Of a DNA stretch of 20,831 nucleotides, positions 8,353-15,827 are shown one piece after another. Every line of letters starts with the position of its first letter. The stretch's first letter is position 1. Source of the stretch: Eubacterium limosum (GTDB lineage: Bacteria > Bacillota > Clostridia > Eubacteriales > Eubacteriaceae); the NCBI GenBank assembly GCA_959020865.1, contig CAUEUD010000039.1:1-20831 (forward strand), written 5' to 3'. The position numbers were made by a program, and so were the translations under genes. The notes below the pieces were generated by a model that saw nothing but the letters and a program-made list of their open reading frames with translations, was not told the origin of the DNA and ran no database searches.

Positions 8353-8431
8353 AACGGTGCTGAGATCGCCGGGTCTGTTCCCGCACCGTTCCTTGAGGTA
8401 TAATAGAGGCAGCGAGCAGCGTCTGAGACGC
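8353..8431 (+). promoter_or_regulatory. sigma-70 promoter with flanking palindromes, activator gene
   Basis: TATAAT at 8399-8404 is a consensus -10; the -35 position (about 8376-8381, TGTTCC) is poor. Perfect 8-bp arms AACGGTGC (8353-8360) and GCACCGTT (8383-8390) bracket the -35 region. A second palindrome, GCGTCTGAGACGC, lies at 8419-8431, just downstream of the transcription start. Both sit where regulatory proteins could act, but no binding protein is identified. Confidence 0.5.
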
Positions 8432-8468
8432 GCTGTCTGAAAATTAAGTAAAGGATCAGTACAAAACC

Positions 8469-9848
8469 ATGCTGGATATATCAAAACCATCCCATTCCCA
8501 AGAGTACATCGACTATTTAAACGCCATACCCCGTGAGACATTGCTGACGATTCTGGAAAATGCATTTTCAGAAATTTATGTTCTGGACAAAAATGGCCGC
8601 ATTATCTACATTAATCCCGCGGCCATACGTTTATATGGGGTGCCGCCCGAAGAGCTGATCAATAAAAACAGCAAAACGGCCAAAAAAGATTTGTGGGACC
8701 CTTACAGCTTTGATATGACAAAGCAGGCCCACCGGGCGATCGTGACAGAGAGCATTTATTATAAAACAAACCGGAGCATGATCTGCATCAATGTTCCGGT
8801 CTATAACGACAACGATGAGTTTGAGCTGATGGTGTCCACCTCCCTGGATAACATCCGCGCTGTGGATTTGAGCTATCGTGATCTGAGAAACCCCATTGAG
8901 TCCATTAACCTGGATTTTTCAGATGAGATTATCGGAAAAAGCGTCCTGTTCGAGCAGTGCCTGGCAGACCTTGAGAAGGCGGCAAAGTTTGACTGCAATA
9001 TCCTGATTTTGGGTGAGAGCGGTACAGGGAAGAGCTATCTGGCCCAGATGGTGCACGAGCGCAGCCCGAGAAACCACAAACCCTTTGTGGCCATCAACTG
9101 CGGCGCCATACCGGACGGTCTGCTGGAGAGTGAGCTGTTTGGCTATATGCCGGGGGCCTTCACAGGCGCCAACGTTAAGGGGAAAATCGGCCTTCTTAAA
9201 AACGCGGACGGCGGCACCATTTTTCTCGATGAAATTGGGGAGCTGTCTCCGGCCATGCAGGTTAAAATTCTGGATGTTCTGGAAAATAAGCGGTTTTTTC
9301 CGGTGGGGAGCAATAAGCCTGAGTATGTCAATATCCGGATCATTGCCGCGACCAATCAAAATTTAATGAATGCTATCCGGGAGAAAAAGTTCAGGGAGGA
9401 TCTCTATTGGCGGCTCAATACCGTAAAGGTTGTGCTGCCGCCCCTGCGCAAAAGAAAGGAAGATATTTTCTATCTGGCGACCGCTTTCCTGAACGACTTT
9501 AACAAGCGCTACAACACGAATAAGGTTTTCAATGAAAAAATACTTTCCTGCTTTAACAATTATGACTGGCCGGGCAATGTGCGCCAGCTCAGGAATGCTG
9601 TGGAGCGCATGATCATTTTATCCGACGGCATTATTATCAATGAGGAGCTGTTTTTCCGTTATCTGGACCAGGAGGAAGACCGGGAAGAGACCGACGGCGA
9701 AACCTACAATGTAGAGGAGTTTAAAAAGCAGACGGTCATCAAGCTCTATGCAAAGCACAAATCGAGCCGGGCAGTGGCCAGACGTATGGGCATCAGCCAG
9801 TCCACTGCCAATCTTTTGATTAACAAGTACATTAAAAATAAAGAGTGA
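8469..9848 (+). CDS. sigma-54-dependent transcriptional activator (PAS - AAA+ - HTH)
   Basis: The 459-residue protein has an N-terminal PAS sensor (about 25-125), then a complete sigma-54 AAA+ domain (about 150-385): Walker A GESGTGKS (182-189), GAFTGA loop (229-234), Walker B TIFLDEIG (250-257) and the arginine-finger region FREDLYWRL (308-316). A C-terminal Fis/TyrR-like helix-turn-helix (about 430-457) follows. The intact GAFTGA loop means it can remodel sigma-54 RNA polymerase. There is no receiver domain, so it probably senses a small molecule through PAS. It sits beside the only two sigma-54 promoters seen in the window and a strong candidate enhancer, so it most likely activates the BCCT and first mttB-like genes. 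The AAAGGA upstream is rather far from the ATG, so translation initiation may be weak. Function secure, effector unknown. Confidence 0.95.
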   Translation: MLDISKPSHSQEYIDYLNAIPRETLLTILENAFSEIYVLDKNGRIIYINPAAIRLYGVPPEELINKNSKTAKKDLWDPYSFDMTKQAHRAIVTESIYYKTNRSMICINVPVYNDNDEFELMVSTSLDNIRAVDLSYRDLRNPIESINLDFSDEIIGKSVLFEQCLADLEKAAKFDCNILILGESGTGKSYLAQMVHERSPRNHKPFVAINCGAIPDGLLESELFGYMPGAFTGANVKGKIGLLKNADGGTIFLDEIGELSPAMQVKILDVLENKRFFPVGSNKPEYVNIRIIAATNQNLMNAIREKKFREDLYWRLNTVKVVLPPLRKRKEDIFYLATAFLNDFNKRYNTNKVFNEKILSCFNNYDWPGNVRQLRNAVERMIILSDGIIINEELFFRYLDQEEDREETDGETYNVEEFKKQTVIKLYAKHKSSRAVARRMGISQSTANLLINKYIKNKE

Positions 9849-9877
9849 TGCAGTGAAAGCTGAATGCTCTCGGAAGA

Positions 9878-9924
9878 AGAAACCTCCAGGCGGTCTCTGG
9901 CCGTGAAGGAGGTTTCTCTGCTTT
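9878..9924 (+). terminator. terminator after the sigma-54 activator
   Basis: AGAAACCTCC pairs with GGAGGTTTCT across a 20-nt loop that itself contains a CGG/CCG pairing, followed by CTGCTTTT. It lies about 30 nt after the stop codon. The T-tract is interrupted, so efficiency is uncertain. Confidence 0.65.
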
Positions 9925-9982
9925 TGGAGGACGCCCGGACAAAAAGCGCAAGCAAGAGCAAGAAATATTAAAACACCTCCGA

Positions 9983-9998
9983 TATAATGGGGTATAAT
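9983..9998 (+). promoter_or_regulatory. tandem -10 boxes before the AraC-GNAT gene
   Basis: Two TATAAT hexamers lie at 9983-9988 and 9993-9998, 10 bp apart. Neither has a convincing -35 (A-rich sequence at the expected place). They would serve the AraC-GNAT/HelD pair downstream. Confidence 0.5.
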
Positions 9999-10021
9999 GC
10001 TCTGAGAAAGGAGTGGCAATA

Positions 10022-10870
10022 ATGAACAACATCGAAAAAGTACAGGCCGCCATTGATTACATAGAGGACCATCTAACCGAAAAGCTGGATCTTGACGCCA
10101 TTGCCAGTGCAGTCCATTATTCAAAATACCATCTGCACCGCGTCTTTTCAAAAACTGTGGGACTGACCCTGCATGAGTACCGGAACCGGCGGCAGCTCAC
10201 AGAGGCGGCCAAGCTGCTGGTGTTTTCGGAGGGGCCCATACTCGATATTGCCCTGTTGGCCGGATATGAGAGCCAGCAGGCCTTTACCACAGCCTTTTCG
10301 GCCATGTATAAGCAGTCCCCCAGCCAATACCGGGAAAATGAAAAGTTCTATCCTCTGCAGCTGAGGTTTCAATTTGAAGGGAGCTATAATATGCGAAACA
10401 GCACAGAAAAAACACGGTGGAAGATCACCTATGCTGATGAGAGCGATATCCCCTGCTGGATGGCCTTGGTTCACCTGGTCATCGACGGATTTCCACACCT
10501 GTACGAGGAGGAATATGTCGGTGAGCTTAAACGCCGAATCCGCAAGCGGCAGGCATTGATCCTGAAGGACGGCGAGGCGGCTGTCGGCGCAATGCTTTTT
10601 TCCGGTGAAACCGGCAGTATTGATTTTATGGGGACACATCCGCTGTACCGCAGCCAGGGAATCCCCAGGGCGTTTCTTGATAAAATGATGGGCGAGCTGC
10701 TCAAGGGCAGGGATATCAGCATCACCACCTACCGGGAGGGTGACAAGGCCGACACCGGGCACCGGCAGGCCATTGTGGATCTGGGTTTTGCCGAAGCCGA
10801 GCTCCTGGTGGAATTTGGCTATCCTACCCAGCGCTTTGTTTTGCCAGGGGAGAGAAGCGATGAAGTATAA
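10022..10870 (+). CDS. AraC-type HTH fused to GNAT acetyltransferase
   Basis: The first 105 or so residues are a two-helix-turn-helix AraC/XylS DNA-binding domain (LDAIASAVHYSKYHLHRVF, then ILDIALLAGYESQQAFTTAF). The remaining 160 (about 124-282) look like a GNAT N-acetyltransferase, with the acetyl-CoA loop region around YRSQGIPRAFLDKMM. This domain order differs from most AraC proteins, whose sensor is N-terminal. I chose the ATG at 10022, not the GTG at 10013, because AAAGGAG lies 8 nt before it and directly abuts the GTG. A second in-frame ATG at 10391 (residue 124), with its own GAAGGGAG 7 nt upstream, falls exactly at the domain junction. The 3' end overlaps helD by 11 bp, implying translational coupling. 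Acetyl acceptor and target promoters are unknown. Confidence 0.85.
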   Translation: MNNIEKVQAAIDYIEDHLTEKLDLDAIASAVHYSKYHLHRVFSKTVGLTLHEYRNRRQLTEAAKLLVFSEGPILDIALLAGYESQQAFTTAFSAMYKQSPSQYRENEKFYPLQLRFQFEGSYNMRNSTEKTRWKITYADESDIPCWMALVHLVIDGFPHLYEEEYVGELKRRIRKRQALILKDGEAAVGAMLFSGETGSIDFMGTHPLYRSQGIPRAFLDKMMGELLKGRDISITTYREGDKADTGHRQAIVDLGFAEAELLVEFGYPTQRFVLPGERSDEV

Positions 10871-12938
10871 AAAAAGATGCCAGCCAGAGCGCGGAACCAG
10901 CGCCGTCCCCTTTCCAGAAGAGATCAGCCATCTGGCAGAGGTCGCCAGCCGTCTGGACACAGCGCTTAAAGCCGCAGAGGGCCGCGTGGGGCTGGCGGAT
11001 GAGCATTATATGGATACCAAGCGTTACATGGTTGAAAACCGGGGGGAGATCGACCCTCACGAAATGTTCCAAAATGAGCTGGCCTTAAAACAGATGGACC
11101 AGAAAGGTGCTTTTGCTGTGGGCGTACGGGAAAAGCTGGCTCGGCTGAAGGCCTCCCCCTACTTTGCCCGAATTGATTTTCAGTATGAGGAAGGGGAAGA
11201 CGCGGAAAAATATTATATTGGGCCAGCGTCCTTTAATGATAACAATGAGCTGCTGATCTGTGACTGGCGTGCGCCGGTGGCCAGTATGTTCTACGACTGC
11301 GAGGTGGGGCCGGCAGGCTATGAAGCCCCTTCGGGTAAAATCGAAGGCTGTCTGACCCGAAAGCGGCAGTTTAAAATCAAAGATGGAAAAATGGAGTACG
11401 CGCTTGAAAGCTCGGTCAATATCCAGGATGATGTGCTGCAGCGTGAGCTGAGCCATACCTCCGATGAAAAGATGAAATCCATTATCGCCACCATCCAGAA
11501 AGAGCAGAATCAAATTATCCGAAACGAGAAGGCCGGAACGATGATCATCCAGGGGGTAGCGGGATCGGGTAAAACCTCCATTGCCCTGCACCGGATCGCC
11601 TTTCTGCTTTACCGCTTTAAGGATCACCTGTCAGCGTCGGACATCCGAATTTTATCTCCTAACAGGGTGTTTGGGGATTATATTTCAAATGTTTTGCCAG
11701 AGCTGGGAGAAGAGCCCATCTACGAAATAAGCTTTGAGGATATTGCCGAAGAACAGCTGGAAGGAAAATTTCGGTTTGAAAAGGAAAAAGATCCGCTGGA
11801 GACTGAGGATGAGCGCTGGGCAGAACGGGCCCGGCTGAAGTCGAGCCTTGAGTTTAAAGGGAAAATGGACGCCTATCTGAAAAGCCTGCCCAAAAACATC
11901 TTTGCCCCTGAGGATTACGGATTTGGCCGGTTTAAGGCAGAGGCGGCCTGGATAAAAACCATGTTTGAGGCGGCCAGCGGACTTCCTTTTAAAAAGCGCC
12001 TGAAGCTCATGGCGGAGACGATCCATGAGCGGTTTGAGGCGGATAATATCCGGGGTGAGGAGCTTCCAAAGCCGGGTGCCATCCTGAAAAGCCTCAATGC
12101 CATGCTCAGGGTGAAGAATACCCTTTCCCTTTATAAAGACTTTTACCGGCAGGCAGAGCTGTCACATATGCTTGTCATGCCTGAAAAGAAGACCTTTGAA
12201 TGGGCAGATGTCTATCCATATCTGTATTTTAAGAGAGCCTTTGAGGGCTTGAGAGAGAATAAATCAATAAGACATCTGGTGGTCGATGAAATGCAGGATT
12301 ACACGCCGGTCCAGTATGCGGTGATCAACAATATTTACAGCTGCCCTAAAACCATCCTGGGCGATTTTGGGCAATGCGTCAATCCCAATAATCAAAATAC
12401 ACTGGACGATATGAGAAGGCTTTACAGCGGCGCGGAATATGTGGCGCTCAACAAGAGCTACCGTTCTACCTGTGAGATCATACAATTTGCCGGGAAGATA
12501 CAGCCGGTCAGCACATTAGAGCCCATGGAGCGGCACGGTGACCCGCCAGAGGTTATCCGCTGCAGCAACCAAAAGGAAATGCTTGAAAAGCTTGTGAATG
12601 AAATCCAGGCTTTTGAAAAAAGCGGCTGGGCCTCTCTGGGGATTATCCTGAAAACAAATCGCGAGGCGCAGGCATTGTATGCTCTGCTCTCAGAAAAACA
12701 CAGTGTCCATCTGATCACGCCAGAGGGCACACGGTTTAAAAACGGCGTTTCGGTCACTTCCATCCAGATGGCCAAGGGGCTGGAATTTGACGCAGTCCTT
12801 ATCCCAGACGCAGACAGCAGGCATTACAGCGACGCGTATGAGAGAAGCCTGCTGTACGTTGCCTGCACCCGGGCCATGCACAGACTGACGCTTCTGTACA
12901 GCGGGGAGATATCTGAGCTGATCCCAGAAACGCTTTAA
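10860..12938 (+). CDS. helD: HelD-like RNA polymerase-recycling helicase (UvrD/Rep superfamily 1)
   Basis: This 692-residue protein has an N-terminal coiled arm (residues 1-100), the HelD-type block CDWRAPVASMFYD (about 134-146), Walker A GVAGSGKT (232-239), Walker B VVDEMQDYTP (from about 474, D476/E477), SYRST, and the C-terminal motifs SIQMAKGLEFDAV and LLYVACTRA. HelD proteins use ATP to pull RNA polymerase off DNA, releasing stalled complexes. Its length and N-terminal arm fit HelD better than UvrD or PcrA. The start is the ATG at 10860, with GGGGAG upstream, overlapping the AraC-GNAT stop; the frame stays open further upstream but only inside that gene. The last four bases overlap the tail of the convergent gltS-like gene. 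Family secure; a specific role beside an acetyltransferase regulator is speculative. Confidence 0.88.
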   Translation: MKYKKRCQPERGTSAVPFPEEISHLAEVASRLDTALKAAEGRVGLADEHYMDTKRYMVENRGEIDPHEMFQNELALKQMDQKGAFAVGVREKLARLKASPYFARIDFQYEEGEDAEKYYIGPASFNDNNELLICDWRAPVASMFYDCEVGPAGYEAPSGKIEGCLTRKRQFKIKDGKMEYALESSVNIQDDVLQRELSHTSDEKMKSIIATIQKEQNQIIRNEKAGTMIIQGVAGSGKTSIALHRIAFLLYRFKDHLSASDIRILSPNRVFGDYISNVLPELGEEPIYEISFEDIAEEQLEGKFRFEKEKDPLETEDERWAERARLKSSLEFKGKMDAYLKSLPKNIFAPEDYGFGRFKAEAAWIKTMFEAASGLPFKKRLKLMAETIHERFEADNIRGEELPKPGAILKSLNAMLRVKNTLSLYKDFYRQAELSHMLVMPEKKTFEWADVYPYLYFKRAFEGLRENKSIRHLVVDEMQDYTPVQYAVINNIYSCPKTILGDFGQCVNPNNQNTLDDMRRLYSGAEYVALNKSYRSTCEIIQFAGKIQPVSTLEPMERHGDPPEVIRCSNQKEMLEKLVNEIQAFEKSGWASLGIILKTNREAQALYALLSEKHSVHLITPEGTRFKNGVSVTSIQMAKGLEFDAVLIPDADSRHYSDAYERSLLYVACTRAMHRLTLLYSGEISELIPETL

Positions 12939-12965
12939 TACAAATTGCGCTGGTTTCTTTTTTTT
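12926..12965 (+). terminator. terminator of the AraC-GNAT/helD unit
   Basis: AGAAAC (12926-12931) pairs with GTTTCT (12953-12958), with a small inner GC pairing, and runs into about eight T residues (12958-12965). The upstream arm lies inside the last helD codons and the structure overlaps the 3' end of the convergent gene. Confidence 0.6.
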
Positions 12966-14281
12966 ATGCGTTGTGCGCTGATGAGGAGAAAAGCGAAAAA
13001 GATAAGGAGTACACAGCCGGTAAGGAATCCATGATGGTATGCGGCAAAGACGGGGATAAAAGTGATCATGGCCAGCTCAATGATCGAGATCAGCACATAG
13101 GCAAAGCCGTAATCCTCCAGAGTACCGCTTTTTATATCTGGGTCGACAATCCGAAGGAGGATAATGCCAATGGCGACAACACCCATATTCCAGCCAAAAA
13201 TAAAAATTCCCCGCTCAAACCAGTTGTCGGTGTACAGCTTTTTACAGATAACAAAAACATAGAAAAGGCAGTAGGCAACGCCCAGCAGACTCATGATGAT
13301 AATGGGGAGAAGATACTCACTCACGACAGAAATGCGGATTGAGGCTATGCCGAAAAAGACAAGATAATCTGTAATGCTGGAACCAACCCGGCTGATGGTA
13401 TTGCGGTCAATACTTTTATCAAGACGGAGAAGCTTCAGAAACCAGTTAATAAAAACACCGCAGAACATGGAAAGGCAGACCATGGGCAAGGAAAAGTTTA
13501 AATTGAGCAAACCGTAGAGATAGTCAATAAGATATGCGCCGCCAGCGGCCATTAAAATTAATGCCAGATGCCAGGTCAGGGTTTCCAGGGAGATGGAGCA
13601 GGTGGTTTCCCTGCCGAGTGCTTTTTGTTCAGCAGCGTTGAAAAAGCCTGTGCGCATGCTTTCGGGAAGGCCGGACATATTGGTGATATACTGGGTATAG
13701 CCTTTCTTGATGGCGTAATTGATGGCGGCAATACCAATTAAAACTCCCAGGATGAGACCAATGGTAGCAAAGGTCTGACCGATGGTAATAGCCTCCTCCC
13801 AGCCGGCAATATCCTGCAGAGTACCGCCGATTGAAGCCGCATAGCCGTGTCCGCCAGCAAACCCGGCCGGCATCATAAGAGCAAAGGCGGAATGAAGATT
13901 GGGAAAAAACAGCGCAAAAACAGAAGTGCCGATAACCAATGCGAATCCAAACTGTCCGGCTTCGGCGGCCATGTTAAGCAGAAAGGTATCTTCTACACTG
14001 GTGATCATTTTTTTAAGGCCTCCGTTGGATTGCCGCCCGATAAAGAGCGATCCGAAGAGGACAATGATCAGTATATAAGGGTAACTGGAAATGGCACTGC
14101 TGAAAGGCAGCACAGCCAGCCCCTCCGGACCGAGCAGGAGACCAAGAAAGCCGGCGATTAAAGGAGCAGGCAAAAAAAGCTTCTGTATTATTTTGATTTT
14201 TGCGCGGAGTATCTGGCCAGTAAAGATTAACAATGACGCCAAAGCAATGTCTGTAATAAACGATGTGACTGAGTATTCCAT
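12935..14281 (-). CDS. GltS-family sodium-coupled (glutamate-type) symporter
   Basis: The 448-residue, very hydrophobic protein (about 10-12 membrane segments) resembles sodium:glutamate symporters (GltS), with the re-entrant-loop-like motif GFAGGHGYAASIGGTL near residue 140. The start is the ATG at 14281, preceded at good spacing by AAGGGGG; an in-frame ATG 20 codons upstream lacks a ribosome site and lies on the preceding hairpin. It is the last gene of an apparent MFS - mttB-like - symporter unit, so its substrate may be the methylated amine, or the product, of the second methyltransferase and not plain glutamate; that is inference. A hairpin separates it from the gene upstream, so it may be expressed at a lower level. 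It converges on helD with a 4-bp overlap. Confidence 0.85.
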   Translation of the reverse strand: MEYSVTSFITDIALASLLIFTGQILRAKIKIIQKLFLPAPLIAGFLGLLLGPEGLAVLPFSSAISSYPYILIIVLFGSLFIGRQSNGGLKKMITSVEDTFLLNMAAEAGQFGFALVIGTSVFALFFPNLHSAFALMMPAGFAGGHGYAASIGGTLQDIAGWEEAITIGQTFATIGLILGVLIGIAAINYAIKKGYTQYITNMSGLPESMRTGFFNAAEQKALGRETTCSISLETLTWHLALILMAAGGAYLIDYLYGLLNLNFSLPMVCLSMFCGVFINWFLKLLRLDKSIDRNTISRVGSSITDYLVFFGIASIRISVVSEYLLPIIIMSLLGVAYCLFYVFVICKKLYTDNWFERGIFIFGWNMGVVAIGIILLRIVDPDIKSGTLEDYGFAYVLISIIELAMITFIPVFAAYHHGFLTGCVLLIFFAFLLISAQRIKKRNQRNLY

Positions 14282-14311
14282 AATATCCCCCTTTTTCAGA
14301 ATAGCACAAAA

Positions 14312-14340
14312 TGCAGGGAAAACAGAATATTTTCCCTGCA
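14312..14340 (-). terminator. intercistronic hairpin between second mttB-like and gltS-like genes
   Basis: TGCAGGGAAAA and TTTTCCCTGCA form a perfect 11-bp stem with a 7-nt loop, followed on the minus strand by ATTTTG. It starts 9 nt after the methyltransferase stop codon. I see no convincing promoter between it and the symporter start, so it more likely gives partial termination or protects the upstream mRNA than fully ends the operon. Confidence 0.65.
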
Positions 14341-14348
14341 AATCCAGC

Positions 14349-15812
14349 TTAGATTGATTCTTTGTAGAAATTCGGCAGATAGGCTTCTATAATTTTCAGC
14401 CGATCGCCTGATATATCCGGCGCAGTATACGCTGCAATACGCGCTTCAACAGCTTCCTTTAAGACAGAACGCACAGATTTTGAGCCGGCATTCTGCCATT
14501 GATTAGGGTCTTCTTTATTCATATATTTTGACATGAAAAATTCCTGACGATAGGTTTTAGGGGTTCTGCCGGAAAGGAAGGTGCCGCGTGGTCCTGTTTT
14601 TTCAATATCTTTCATTAAAAAGAGCTTGTCCTCACAGTTGACACCGCGCTGCATCCTCCGTGCCATAGTGTAGGCTTCCTCATCCATCAGGAATTTCTCA
14701 AAGCTGATCACATTGAAGGCGCCGATGGTGCCGCAGCCGTGATGAATAAAATCAGCGCCGCAGTCAACAGAGGCTTCGATCATCATCATTGATTCCATCC
14801 CTGCCTGAATATCACAGTCCTTTGCATCACTCAGACCGCCCCCGGTGCGGAAGGGAAGATGGTAATAATCTGCCAGACCAGCTGTCACATAGCAGACGAG
14901 TGCGGTTTCCGGTGTGCCGATCGTCAGTTGAACGGCCCGCATGTCAGTGGAACCTGAGGTGTTGCCGTAAATAAATGCGCAGTCAGGGTTGATGAGCTTG
15001 CAGAGAACATAGCCCATAAGCACCTCAGCGTTAGTCATGGCCATCATTCCTGCAATGGAGGCAGGGGCTGTCATCAGCGGCATTGCGCAGGGGGCCAGCC
15101 AAATAGCTTGCCCGGCCTCGCAGATAGCATAAGCCATGTCGATCTGTCCGTTGTGCAGCGCAAGAGGGCTGAGTGTATTCATCGCGCCGATATGTACAAT
15201 TTTTTCACTGTTTTCAGCACCTTCAAATGCTTTGAAAATTTCTATGCCGTGTTTATATTCCTCATAGACCTTTTTTTCTGGGACATTGAACATGTTTGGT
15301 CTTGCAGTAAACGCCGGCTTATGGCTATATTTTAACGCGGTTACCATATTGCCGTATTTTAGCTGGTCATCTGACATATTTGTGTGGTCAACAGTAAAAT
15401 TGATGGAGTTAAAGTCAGTGGTAGGGCTGGTATCAGAAAGTTTGAACTGCGTTATAACATCCTGGTCAGTCATTTTCCGGATATAGCCCTCATCATTGAT
15501 ATAGATGTTGCTGGAGGCTGGGCCGACCAGCGAGCTGCCGCCGCCAACGGTAAGGGGTTTGTCCAATGTGCTGGAATACAGGTCAAAGGTTGGTTTTGCC
15601 AGAGCCAGTGCGGCGTCAACCATTTTAGCGTCTAGCCTTACAAGATGACCCTCTACCTGGGCACCGTGCTGTTTTAGAAGGGAGCAGGCTTTGTCGTGTT
15701 CAACCTGAACACCAATATTTTCAAGAATATACAGAGATTTTTCGTGAATTTTTTCAATTGCTGATTTAGAAATATATTTTTCGTAGTTTTTCATTTTTAA
15801 GTACACTTTCAT
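14349..15812 (-). CDS. MttB-family (pyrrolysine-free) corrinoid methyltransferase, second copy
   Basis: The 487-residue MttB-superfamily protein has the family hallmarks: IEKIHEKSLYILENIGVQV near the N-terminus, SSLVGPASSNIY near residue 95, APCAMPLMTAPASIAGMMA near residue 240 and GGGLSDAKDCDIQAGMES near residue 325. There is no internal stop codon, so it needs no pyrrolysine. It should move a methyl group from a methylated amine to a corrinoid protein encoded elsewhere. Similarity to the first copy is clear in motifs but low overall, arguing for a different substrate. It lies 15 nt after the MFS stop codon with no strong Shine-Dalgarno at either candidate ATG (15812, or 15794 six codons later), so it may be translationally coupled to the MFS gene. 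Control is probably by the divergent TetR-type regulator. Confidence 0.93.
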   Translation of the reverse strand: MKVYLKMKNYEKYISKSAIEKIHEKSLYILENIGVQVEHDKACSLLKQHGAQVEGHLVRLDAKMVDAALALAKPTFDLYSSTLDKPLTVGGGSSLVGPASSNIYINDEGYIRKMTDQDVITQFKLSDTSPTTDFNSINFTVDHTNMSDDQLKYGNMVTALKYSHKPAFTARPNMFNVPEKKVYEEYKHGIEIFKAFEGAENSEKIVHIGAMNTLSPLALHNGQIDMAYAICEAGQAIWLAPCAMPLMTAPASIAGMMAMTNAEVLMGYVLCKLINPDCAFIYGNTSGSTDMRAVQLTIGTPETALVCYVTAGLADYYHLPFRTGGGLSDAKDCDIQAGMESMMMIEASVDCGADFIHHGCGTIGAFNVISFEKFLMDEEAYTMARRMQRGVNCEDKLFLMKDIEKTGPRGTFLSGRTPKTYRQEFFMSKYMNKEDPNQWQNAGSKSVRSVLKEAVEARIAAYTAPDISGDRLKIIEAYLPNFYKESI

Positions 15813-15827
15813 CTTTATAATGGAATT

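Noticed and set aside
10740..10859. Upstream extension of the helD frame
   Set aside because: It lies wholly inside the AraC-GNAT gene and is Trp/Pro-rich noise; the ATG at 10860 with GGGGAG is the natural start.
10148..10960. Minus-strand reading frame of 270 residues opposite the AraC-GNAT gene
   Set aside because: No family features and no ribosome site; the plus strand carries two clear domains.
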